Of a DNA stretch of 38,299 nucleotides, positions 9,199 through 16,373 are shown piece by piece. The notes under the pieces are model-generated. The model was not told the DNA's origin. It did no database searches and saw nothing but the letters and a program-made list of their open reading frames with translations. Both the position numbers and the translations under genes were made by a program. Numbering within the stretch: position 1 is the stretch's first letter; each line of letters begins with the position of its first letter. Source of the stretch: an uncultured Pelagibacteraceae bacterium. GTDB taxonomy: Bacteria; Pseudomonadota; Alphaproteobacteria; Pelagibacterales; Pelagibacteraceae. Location of the stretch: assembly GCA_902622795.1 (NCBI GenBank), contig CACNRD010000009.1, positions 1-38,299 of the forward strand, written 5' to 3'.

Positions 9199-9351
9199 TT
9201 ATTTAAAAAATGAAAAGATAGTTTCTTTATATAAAATAAAATTTACCAGTACTATTAAGATAATTGCAAGAATTACTCCATACTTTGCTTTTGGAAAAGC
9301 AACCCCTCTCATTTTCGTAGGTCTTAGCTCTTCGTTTTTATCTTCACTCAT
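9199..9351 (-). CDS. 50-residue single-pass membrane protein
   Basis: This short protein begins MSEDKNEELRPTKMRG and has one hydrophobic helix at about residues 25-43 (GVILAIILIVLVNFILY) with a short C-terminal tail. The positively charged segment before the helix suggests an N-in orientation. I chose the ATG at 9351 because the longer in-frame start would have to be translated through the terminator hairpin at 9362-9396. It lies between the amt-linked small gene and the GlnT-like ligase, 17 bases upstream of the latter, and probably heads that transcript. I do not recognise a family. It could be a regulatory micropeptide or an accessory subunit; nothing visible decides this. Confidence 0.6.
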   Translation of the reverse strand: MSEDKNEELRPTKMRGVAFPKAKYGVILAIILIVLVNFILYKETIFSFFK

Positions 9352-9361
9352 TATAATAAGA

Positions 9362-9396
9362 TTATAAAAAAAGGGCGCTACATTCAAGTAGCGCCC
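9362..9396 (-). terminator. Rho-independent terminator after the amt / small-protein pair
   Basis: A perfect 9-bp GC-rich stem (GGGCGCTAC pairing with GTAGCGCCC, positions 9373-9381 and 9388-9396) encloses a 6-base loop. On the - strand it is followed at once by a run of seven T. It lies 15 bases after the stop of the 76-residue gene, so it ends the amt transcript before the 50-residue protein and GlnT-like gene. It is one of only two convincing intrinsic terminators in the window. Confidence 0.92.
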
Positions 9397-9410
9397 AAAT
9401 TTTCTTTTAA

Positions 9411-9641
9411 TTACCAATCAGTAATATTGCTTTTATGATCGTTTGCACCGTGTCTTTTTCTAGATAATCTATCAAGTTCTTCCCTCTCAGATTTATCTGT
9501 TATGACACTCCATCCAATCCATACAGCAATTAACAATAGGACTAGTATAAATTCACTAGACCCTGCTCCAGGATAAACCGATCCAGCAACCTCTTCTGCA
9601 GGTTTATTTAGATGATCTATCCAGTTTGATACTGTAGCCAT
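9411..9641 (-). CDS. Amt-linked 76-residue single-pass membrane protein
   Basis: This small protein has a soluble N-terminus (MATVSNWIDHLNKPAEEV), one hydrophobic helix at about residues 29-47 (SEFILVLLLIAVWIGWSVI) and a charged C-terminus rich in Arg, Lys and Glu. It starts 11 bases downstream of the amt stop. Its good AAGGAG ribosome-binding site overlaps that stop region, and the strong terminator at 9362-9396 follows, so amt and this gene appear to form a closed two-gene unit. I know of no named family. By position it may be an accessory or stabilising subunit of the ammonium transporter, or may act in place of a PII-type regulator; both are inference. No glnK-like gene accompanies amt here. 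Confidence 0.75.
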   Translation of the reverse strand: MATVSNWIDHLNKPAEEVAGSVYPGAGSSEFILVLLLIAVWIGWSVITDKSEREELDRLSRKRHGANDHKSNITDW

Positions 9642-9652
9642 ATTTTTCTCCT

Positions 9653-11053
9653 TTACCTGGTTGCTGATGAAACTGCTTTTTCGTCATCTTTTGCAGTCTC
9701 CATCATTTCATAGTCTAGTCCCGCTATCTCAACTTCACGTGGGATTCTTAATTTACCCATTCCGTTAAGAACTCTAGCAATTATATATCCTGGTATAAGC
9801 CCTAGAACTAAGAACATTATTATTGCTCCTATAAATTGACCTAATGGATTAATTGTTGCGTAAGTTGTTCCATCAAACATAGCTCCAACGCTATATCCAG
9901 ATGAAGGATAACCATTCAAAACAAATCCACAGATTACAAGACCAATAAAGCCAGCATAACCATGTACAGCTACTGCTCCAACTGCATCATCAATTTTGAA
10001 CTTTCGTTCAACCCAATAATGAAGTTTGTAGGAAATCACAACTCCAATCATACCAATAATTAAAGCTTGAATTGGATGATATAGATCATTTCCAGCTGAT
10101 GCACATATTATACCTGCTAGTCCACTTGAGTAAGTCCAGAAAGGATCACCTTTTGCAATGACATACCCAGCTAACAATCCACCTGATAACGACATTAAGA
10201 AGTTCATAGTTATTCCACTTAATGTAGTAGGCGTTAAATAGATGTTAGTTGCTGTCCAGAATGTTACTCCTTCCATTCCATACTCAGGTCCAAGGTCATA
10301 TATCGGAACATTACATGCTGCATAAAATCCCCAAAAACCAGTATAAATTAAAAACAATCCAATTGTAACTAGCCAAGGATTTCGTGGTCCTATATTTCTT
10401 GGTTCACCACTTGATGAGAATTTTCCAATTCTTGGTCCAAGCACCATTAGAACACCAAGTGCAAATCCGCCTGCTATTGCATGAATAACACCTGAAGCAT
10501 AAGCATCATGATAACCTAGAATTTTTAACATCCAGCCATCAAAGTGCCATCCCCATGAAGCATCTATCGACCAGAAAACCGATCCAATCGCAATTGCTAA
10601 AACTCCAAATGCAAAAGTTGTTATTCTTTCAATAATAGCTCCTGAAACAATAGAAGCAGCTGTCCAAGAAAATAATAAGAAAGCCGCCCAGAAAACACCC
10701 ATTATATGATCGTTAAGATTAACTGCCATAAGAGCGTTAGTTGGATTAGCGAGATCATTCCCTCCAAATCCTCCACCTAAAACTAGCCCGGTACTTTCGG
10801 TCATAATTGATGGTGCTATTCCTGGTCCTGTTGGAAAAGCCCAATAAATCCACCAACCAAATAAAAACCAAGTTACTGTTACCAAAGGTATAAGCATTGT
10901 GTTTTTCATTAAGGTATGTTGGTGGTGTTTGTATCTTGACGCCCCAACTTCATACATACAGAAACCGACATGAATTAAAAACATCAGTACTACCGTTACC
11001 CAGTAGTAAAACTCTGTAAATATAGTAGTAAGAGCACCTAACTGATCAGTCAT
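9653..11053 (-). CDS. amt: Ammonium transporter (Amt/MEP family)
   Basis: This 466-residue polytopic protein has about 11 membrane segments and forms a trimeric ammonium channel in the inner membrane. The twin histidines of the pore are visible as His191 in GVIHAIAGGFAL and His364 in VAVHGYAGFIG, and the conserved Asp of the recruitment site is in HDAYASG (Asp183). SGAIIERI is another family mark. There is no signal peptide; the first helix starts at about residue 15, as in many marine Amt proteins. The start has a very G-rich ribosome-binding site (GGGGG, 6 bases before ATG). It is followed by a small membrane protein gene and a terminator. Substrate could include methylammonium, a common Amt analogue, which would fit the neighbourhood. 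Confidence 0.95.
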   Translation of the reverse strand: MTDQLGALTTIFTEFYYWVTVVLMFLIHVGFCMYEVGASRYKHHQHTLMKNTMLIPLVTVTWFLFGWWIYWAFPTGPGIAPSIMTESTGLVLGGGFGGNDLANPTNALMAVNLNDHIMGVFWAAFLLFSWTAASIVSGAIIERITTFAFGVLAIAIGSVFWSIDASWGWHFDGWMLKILGYHDAYASGVIHAIAGGFALGVLMVLGPRIGKFSSSGEPRNIGPRNPWLVTIGLFLIYTGFWGFYAACNVPIYDLGPEYGMEGVTFWTATNIYLTPTTLSGITMNFLMSLSGGLLAGYVIAKGDPFWTYSSGLAGIICASAGNDLYHPIQALIIGMIGVVISYKLHYWVERKFKIDDAVGAVAVHGYAGFIGLVICGFVLNGYPSSGYSVGAMFDGTTYATINPLGQFIGAIIMFLVLGLIPGYIIARVLNGMGKLRIPREVEIAGLDYEMMETAKDDEKAVSSATR

Positions 11054-11177
11054 TTTTTACCCCCATATTTGTTTAGGAAATCTTATGAAATTTTTAGGGG
11101 TGTGACAAACAAAACAACTCTTAAAAACCTACTGTGGACAATAGATTTAAAAATAAAATCAACTCTTGATTGTGATA
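11054..11177 (-). promoter_or_regulatory. amt upstream region with direct repeat and G-rich ribosome-binding site
   Basis: This 124-base non-coding stretch upstream of amt is long for the window. On the - strand it holds two copies of AAGAGTTG (11167-11160 and 11122-11115), 45 bases apart; extended to 12 bases (AAGAGTTG-W-TTT) they differ at one position. Near the start codon GGGGGT (11064-11059) is the Shine-Dalgarno, and ACCCC (11101-11097) could pair with it across a loop of about 33 bases. I see no convincing sigma-54 or standard -35/-10 pair. The repeats could be binding sites and the pairing a translational switch; both are inference. Confidence 0.35.
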
Positions 11178-11591
11178 TTAAAATTTTAAATAGGCTTTTT
11201 TCAAATCAACAAGTGGATGTTTAGGAGACATTTGAAATTTAACTAAGAGTTCTCTAGCTATCATGTCTCTATCTTGTTGATTGTTTGGTAATTTAATTGA
11301 TTTTGGAATAGTAACCCACCCGTTAGCATTTCTACAAAATACTGCAGGTCTATCTTCTTCATAACCCATATGAACATCTTCTAGCCAGTTAAGGTCGTCC
11401 CATCCCATAGCTTCAATATACTTCTTTAAAAATGGAGTTATCTTTTTGTAATCAGGAAGTAAGTTAACATCATATCTATAACCAATATGTTGACCAATTA
11501 ATTTTTCTCTTGCAGTTTCCTTAAAAGTACTAAGCTTGTCTTTTTTTGACTTACCTTTAGATTTTATTTTTTTTGTTTTTTTCTTTGGCAT
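11178..11591 (-). CDS. Conserved hypothetical protein linked to glxBCD
   Basis: This 137-residue soluble protein has a lysine-rich start (MPKKKTKKIKSKGKSKKDKL) and a compact domain with aromatic and acidic patches (AMGWDDLNWLEDVHMGYEED, NGWVTIPKSI, ELLVKFQMSP). I chose the ATG at 11591, 7 bases after the glxD stop; the frame is open 12 codons further up, but that would overlap glxD. The lysine-rich start resembles that of GlxD itself (MPKKKSKKNGK). It has no membrane segment or cysteine pair and only one cysteine. Its place immediately after glxD suggests an extra subunit or assembly partner of the GlxBCD enzyme. I do not recognise the family. Confidence 0.7.
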   Translation of the reverse strand: MPKKKTKKIKSKGKSKKDKLSTFKETAREKLIGQHIGYRYDVNLLPDYKKITPFLKKYIEAMGWDDLNWLEDVHMGYEEDRPAVFCRNANGWVTIPKSIKLPNNQQDRDMIARELLVKFQMSPKHPLVDLKKAYLKF

Positions 11592-11598
11592 AGTTAAT

Positions 11599-13020
11599 TT
11601 ATATTTTGTGATAATTATCAACTCCAACAGTATAATTAGTTCCAGCTAAAGGAACTTTTGCTAAAGCAGATGCCTCAGATGTTAATGCAGCTAAATCTTC
11701 AGGCTCTAATGAGTGGATATTTGTTTTACCACAAGCTCTAGCTAATAATTGAGCTTCTAGAGTCATTGAATGCAAATAATTATAAACTCTTAAAGCAGCA
11801 TCATCAGGATTTAATCTTGCTCTTAATTTTGGATCTTGCGTAGCAACTCCTACTGGGCAACGACCTGTGTGACAGTGGTAACATTCTCCAGCTTTTACAC
11901 CCATTTCTTTTTCAAAATCAGCTTCAGGAATATCTTTGTTGCAGTTTAGTGCAATCATTGATCCAGTACCAATTGCAATTGCATCAGCTCCTAATGCTAG
12001 GGCTTTTGCCATATCGGCACCATCTCTTACACCACCTGCATAAATTAGAGTTACCTTTCCAGTTTTACCAACATCATCAATCGCTCTTCTGGCCTCTCTA
12101 ATAGCAGCAATTCCAGGTATTCCAGTATTTGCAGCGGCAATGTGTGGTCCCGCTCCAGTTGATCCTTCCATTCCATCTAGATAAATTGAATCAGGATCAC
12201 ATTTTGCAGCCATACGCACGTCATCATAAACTTTTGATGCTCCTAATTTTAATTGAATTGGAACTTTATTTTTTGTTAATTGTCTTAATTCTTCAACCTT
12301 TAAAGCTAAATCATCAGGACCTAACCAGTCAGGGTGTCTAGCAGGCGATCTTTGGTCAATACCTGAAGGTAATGATCTCATTTCTGCAACTTGGTCAGTT
12401 ACTTTTTGCCCCATAAGGTGGCCACCCATTCCAACTTTTTGACCCTGTCCAATAAAAACTTCTATTCCATCAGCTAACTGAGCATGATGAGGATTAAAAC
12501 CGTATCTTGATTGAATACATTGATAATACCATTTTTCAGAATATCTTCTTTCATCTGGTATCATTCCACCTTCACCTGAACAAGTAGCGCTACCGGCCAT
12601 AGTTGCTCCTCTTGCTAAAGCAGTTTTAGCTTCGTAAGAAAGTGCACCAAAACTCATCCCAGTAATATAAACTGGTATATCTAATTCAATTGGGTTTTCA
12701 CATCTTGGGCCAATTACTGTTTTAGTTTCACATTTTTCTCTATAACCTTCAATTACAAATCTTGTTAATGTTCCTGGTAAGAAAACTAAATCATCAAATG
12801 TTGGAATTTTTTTCATCAATGCCATTCCACGCATTCTGTATCTTCCTAACTGTGCTTTAATATGTATGTCGTCGATTACTTCAGGAGTGAAGATAGCGTT
12901 ATGCCCTAATAAACTTTTATTTCTTTTTCCATCTTCGTGTGCATGAACGTCAGCTTTTCCACCAACTCCTTTTCCATTTGATTTTACTTTTCCATTTTTT
13001 TTACTTTTTTTCTTAGGCAT
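11599..13020 (-). CDS. glxD: GlxD / MgsC-like glutamate synthase FMN and Fe-S domain protein
   Basis: This 473-residue protein corresponds to the FMN-binding TIM-barrel domain of GltB. It shows GMSFGALSYEAKTALARGA (121-139), QLKLGASKVYDD, EGSTGAGPHIAA, the phosphate-binding IYAGGVRDGADMAKALALGA and the cluster motif CYHCHTGRCPVGVATQDP (Cys380, Cys383, Cys388) for a [3Fe-4S] centre. In N-methylglutamate synthase the homologue is MgsC; in rhizobia it is GlxD. The expected role is reductive transfer of an amino or methylamino group to 2-oxoglutarate or glutamate, with the GATase and GXGXG subunits encoded just upstream. The N-terminal 34 residues are an unusual Lys/Gly/His-rich tail. Its ATG shares one base with the glxC stop (TAATG). 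Confidence 0.9.
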   Translation of the reverse strand: MPKKKSKKNGKVKSNGKGVGGKADVHAHEDGKRNKSLLGHNAIFTPEVIDDIHIKAQLGRYRMRGMALMKKIPTFDDLVFLPGTLTRFVIEGYREKCETKTVIGPRCENPIELDIPVYITGMSFGALSYEAKTALARGATMAGSATCSGEGGMIPDERRYSEKWYYQCIQSRYGFNPHHAQLADGIEVFIGQGQKVGMGGHLMGQKVTDQVAEMRSLPSGIDQRSPARHPDWLGPDDLALKVEELRQLTKNKVPIQLKLGASKVYDDVRMAAKCDPDSIYLDGMEGSTGAGPHIAAANTGIPGIAAIREARRAIDDVGKTGKVTLIYAGGVRDGADMAKALALGADAIAIGTGSMIALNCNKDIPEADFEKEMGVKAGECYHCHTGRCPVGVATQDPKLRARLNPDDAALRVYNYLHSMTLEAQLLARACGKTNIHSLEPEDLAALTSEASALAKVPLAGTNYTVGVDNYHKI

Positions 13021-13874
13021 TAAATTGCTCCCTTCTTCTCTGTAGGTTCTAAATTATCATAATTCCAAAGTTTTTTACCAGCTACAATTTTTTTCATTTT
13101 GCTAACGTCAAAATCTTCACCTATTTCTGCAACCTTTAGTTTTCGTCTTAACCAATCTTGGTCACTAGATGTTAATTCTGCATCTACAGCATCACTACCA
13201 TATGACCCAATTTCTCCACCTACGAAAATTGTCCCATCGTACATAGAATCACCTAAATTTATTCCAACATCTCCAAGGATAATTATTCTTCCTCTTTGCA
13301 TCATAAAACCAGTAAATGCTCCAGCATCTCCACCAATAATAATCGTTCCACCTTTCATATCGATACCAGTTCTTGCACCAACACTACCTTTGCAGATTAA
13401 ATCTCCACCTCTTATAGCAGCTCCAAAACAAGAACCTGCATTTTTTTCAATAACCACTTTTCCAGCCATTAAATTTTCTGCACATGACCAACCAACTCTT
13501 CCGTTAATTCTAACAATTGGACCATCACAAGATCCCATTCCAAAATAACCTAAACTTCCTTCAAAAATTAAATTTAGTTTATTCAAAATACCAACACCTA
13601 AACTGTGTTTTCCTTGTGGATTTTTAATTACTATTGTTCCATATCCTTGGCTCATTAAATTATCTATTTCCTTATTAGCTTCAGGTGCTGACATATTCAT
13701 TACGTCTAAGTCTGTTCTTTTATTGAAGTCAACATCGTAAGTTCCAAAATAATAAAAGTTTTCAGCTTCATCAGGGTTAAAAAACTTTTGCTGAGTTCTT
13801 CCTGTTAACACTTCTGTGTGCATTCCCATTGATTGGGCTTTGGACTTTTTCTCGATAGTTTTTATATTTGCCAT
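13020..13874 (-). CDS. glxC: GlxC / MgsB-like GXGXG (glutamate synthase C-terminal) domain protein
   Basis: This 284-residue protein is homologous to the right-handed beta-helix at the C-terminus of GltB. Repeated glycine turns mark successive coils: GSLGYFGMGSCDGP, GSCFGAAIRGGDLICKGSVG, GGTIIIGGDAGAFTGF, GRIIILGDVGINLGDSMYDG and GTIFVGGEIGSYGSDA. The domain has a structural role in glutamate synthases, linking the amidotransferase and FMN domains. It overlaps glxB by 13 bases and glxD by 1 base, consistent with three subunits of one complex. About 65 residues before the helix have no obvious match to GltB and may be lineage-specific. The family call is clear. Confidence 0.9.
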   Translation of the reverse strand: MANIKTIEKKSKAQSMGMHTEVLTGRTQQKFFNPDEAENFYYFGTYDVDFNKRTDLDVMNMSAPEANKEIDNLMSQGYGTIVIKNPQGKHSLGVGILNKLNLIFEGSLGYFGMGSCDGPIVRINGRVGWSCAENLMAGKVVIEKNAGSCFGAAIRGGDLICKGSVGARTGIDMKGGTIIIGGDAGAFTGFMMQRGRIIILGDVGINLGDSMYDGTIFVGGEIGSYGSDAVDAELTSSDQDWLRRKLKVAEIGEDFDVSKMKKIVAGKKLWNYDNLEPTEKKGAI

Positions 13875-14806
13875 ACTTTTACCTCTCCATCAAAAGGATC
13901 ATAAGTATCAATTTCATGTGGTAACACAGATCTGATTGCAATCTCTTCTGATCCCATTGCAACTAAATCATCCGATTCATAAAGTACTAAAGGTTTTGCT
14001 GCCATAGTATCTTTTGCCATACCTAAAGAGTCTTTTGTTGCTACAAAATAAGTAAATACACCGTCTAGGCCAGTTAGAGAGTCTTTCATTCCTTCTTCAA
14101 GACTTGCTCCTTCTCTCATTTTTTGTGCTATATAAACCGCTATCAATTCTGAGTCACATTCTGACATAAATCTCATACCTTTATTTTCTAAAACTCTTCT
14201 ATTGTTCCAATAATTTGTAAGCTGTCCATTATGAACAACTGATACATCACTAAAAGGATAACCCCAAAAAGGGTGAGCTGATTTAATATCCACACCAGAC
14301 TCAGTCGCCATTCTTGCATGACCTATGGCGTGTGTTCCAACAAGTTTATCTAAACTATATCTGTCGCATACCATTTTTGCGTTCCCTAGATCTTTGATTA
14401 CTTCTAAAGATTTTCCCATAGATAATATTTCTACTCCAGGAATACTTTCAATTCTTTGTGAAAAATCTAATAAATCTTTAGTTTCATAATCAACTTCATA
14501 TCTTAATGAGTAGGGAAGAGTTCTTTCCTCTTTGATAATTTTTGCACCCATCTCAGATAGAGTTTGATCAACGATTTTTTTTCTTTCATCGTAGACCGAA
14601 ACATCTTCCATAACTGAGGAACTACCTTCTCCAACATTTTCTCCAACTTTAAAACGCATGATAAAATTTTTACCATCCGTATCTCCGTATAAAGCATAAC
14701 CTGTTGAATCTTCACCTCTGTGTTTTAATGCTTGAAGCATGCCTTGAAGTTCACTTCCAACATTTGAAGACTTTCCTCTATGAATTAAACCTGCGATACC
14801 ACACAT
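13862..14806 (-). CDS. glxB: GlxB / MgsA-like class-II glutamine amidotransferase subunit
   Basis: This 314-residue Ntn-type amidotransferase begins MCGIAGLIHRGK, so Cys2 becomes the catalytic N-terminal nucleophile after Met removal. Further class-II landmarks are LKHRGEDSTGYALYG, GHARMATESGVDIKSAHPF, VVHNGQLTNYW and SECDSELIAVYIAQKM. The expected job is to release an amine (ammonia from glutamine, or methylamine from gamma-glutamylmethylamide) and pass it to GlxD. The ATG has a purine-rich site (AAGGG, 7 bases upstream) and follows the GS-family gene by 27 bases, so ligase and synthase subunits seem to form one operon. In the N-methylglutamate pathway this subunit is MgsA; which substrate applies here cannot be read from sequence. 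Confidence 0.9.
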   Translation of the reverse strand: MCGIAGLIHRGKSSNVGSELQGMLQALKHRGEDSTGYALYGDTDGKNFIMRFKVGENVGEGSSSVMEDVSVYDERKKIVDQTLSEMGAKIIKEERTLPYSLRYEVDYETKDLLDFSQRIESIPGVEILSMGKSLEVIKDLGNAKMVCDRYSLDKLVGTHAIGHARMATESGVDIKSAHPFWGYPFSDVSVVHNGQLTNYWNNRRVLENKGMRFMSECDSELIAVYIAQKMREGASLEEGMKDSLTGLDGVFTYFVATKDSLGMAKDTMAAKPLVLYESDDLVAMGSEEIAIRSVLPHEIDTYDPFDGEVKVWQI

Positions 14807-14833
14807 ATTTTTACCCTTCTTTTATTTAAAGAC

Positions 14834-16303
14834 CTATGGAAGACAATCAAGATAAGTATCCAGATCCCATTGAGTTGTTGCACCTAAAAATCTTTCCCAT
14901 TCATCATTTTTGTACCAATGGAAAATTTTATACATTTCATCAGGCATAGCAGATTGTATTACTTTATCTTCTGCTAATCTGTCCAAAGCTTCACCCAAAC
15001 TTAAAGGTAATTTTTTGACATCTTTTCCTGCTTTCTGAGCTTCATAAATATTTCTAGACTCAGGTTTACCTGGATCAATGTTGTTTGTTAATCCATCATC
15101 AAACGCTTTTAATAATGATGCTCCCATTAAATAAGGATTGTGCATTGAGTCCACTGAACGATATTCAAATCTACCAGGAGCAGATACTCTTAAACCACAA
15201 GTTCTGTTTTGATAACCCCAGTCAGCATAAACAGGAGCCCAGAAACCTTGATCCCATAATCTTCTATAAGAATTAACTGTGGATGATCCAATAGCAGTTA
15301 AAGCAGGAAGGTGTTTCATAACACCACCAATAGATTTTAATCCAATCTTACCTGGTAACTGAACATCTTTAGTATCTGGCATGAATGTATTTGTTCCACC
15401 TTCGACATAACTAAACACTTCATCCATTCCAGGAAGAGATTTATGACCCAATTTATTTACTTTATCTTTTCCACCTGTCCATAAAGACATGTTTGTATGA
15501 CATCCACTCGCAGAAACACCCATGAAAGGTTTTGTCATAAAGCAAGCAATTAAATTAAACTCTCTAGCAACTTGTGCACAAATTTGTCTGTAAGTTGATA
15601 ATCTGTCCGCATTTCTTAAAACATCATCAAACATCCAGTTTAATTCTAACTGACCTGGAGCATCTTCATGGTCTCCCTGAATCATATCAAAACCCATAGC
15701 TCTTGCGTATTCCATTACCCTCATAAACACTGGTCTTAATGACTCGAATTGGTCAATATGATAACAATATGGTTTCGAGAAGCCCTTACCAGTAGGAGTT
15801 CCATCCTCATTTCTTGTTAACCACATCATCTCAGGCTCTGTTCCAACTCTTAACTGATAACCATGCTTTTTCTTAAATTCCTTAGCTATAATTCTTAAAT
15901 TACCTCGACAATCAGAAGTTAGATGACCACCTGGATTTTCTCTCTCTTCTCTGTTTCTAAAACAAGTTACAAAAACTCTAGCAACTTTTTTATCCCAAGG
16001 TAACTGGCAAAAAGTTTCAGGATCTGGAATACCTACAAGCTCTTTTGCTTCTGGTCCATAACCTATGTAGTTATTGTGACGATCTAAGAAAAGGTTTGCT
16101 GTTGCACCATAAACTAATTGAAAACCTTTTTCGCATGTTCTTTCCCAATGGTCTGCAGGTATTCCTTTACCTACAACTCTTCCAGTAACAGATATGAACT
16201 GAAAAAAAATATAATCAATTTTAAGTTCATTAATTTTAGCTCTAACTTGTTTTACTAGTTTATCTCTTCCAGGTTGGTTAACATGTTTTTCTAAATCAGT
16301 CAT
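14834..16303 (-). CDS. Divergent glutamine synthetase family ligase heading the glxBCD operon
   Basis: This 489-residue ATP-grasp-like ligase of the GS superfamily has VGTEPEMMW (153-161), QGDHEDAPGQLELNWMFDD (209-227), SASGCHTNMSLW (264-275), NRTCGLRVSAPGRFEYR and HNPYLMGASLLKAF. It is longer than GlnT proteins, mainly through an N-terminal extension and inserts. The usual H-x-H/Q active-site strand reads CHTNMS, so the second conserved His is Asn. Being directly upstream of glxBCD, it is a candidate for making the gamma-glutamyl amide consumed by GlxB. In Pelagibacter literature the GS gene beside glxBCD has been called glnT; I leave the symbol blank because a second paralogue here fits rhizobial GlnT better. 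A strong AAGGGG site precedes the ATG by 4 bases. Confidence 0.85.
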   Translation of the reverse strand: MTDLEKHVNQPGRDKLVKQVRAKINELKIDYIFFQFISVTGRVVGKGIPADHWERTCEKGFQLVYGATANLFLDRHNNYIGYGPEAKELVGIPDPETFCQLPWDKKVARVFVTCFRNREERENPGGHLTSDCRGNLRIIAKEFKKKHGYQLRVGTEPEMMWLTRNEDGTPTGKGFSKPYCYHIDQFESLRPVFMRVMEYARAMGFDMIQGDHEDAPGQLELNWMFDDVLRNADRLSTYRQICAQVAREFNLIACFMTKPFMGVSASGCHTNMSLWTGGKDKVNKLGHKSLPGMDEVFSYVEGGTNTFMPDTKDVQLPGKIGLKSIGGVMKHLPALTAIGSSTVNSYRRLWDQGFWAPVYADWGYQNRTCGLRVSAPGRFEYRSVDSMHNPYLMGASLLKAFDDGLTNNIDPGKPESRNIYEAQKAGKDVKKLPLSLGEALDRLAEDKVIQSAMPDEMYKIFHWYKNDEWERFLGATTQWDLDTYLDCLP

Positions 16304-16373
16304 TTTTCCCCTTAATGAATTATAAATTTTATAAAGCGTAGCTGAAAAATTTATTTGTGTCTAGGCTTGAAGT

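Noticed and set aside
13099-13548. Open frame of 149 codons on the + strand opposite glxC
   Set aside because: Its Pro/Ile/Ser-rich product is the antisense reading of the Gly-rich beta-helix repeats. No start signal and no family features.
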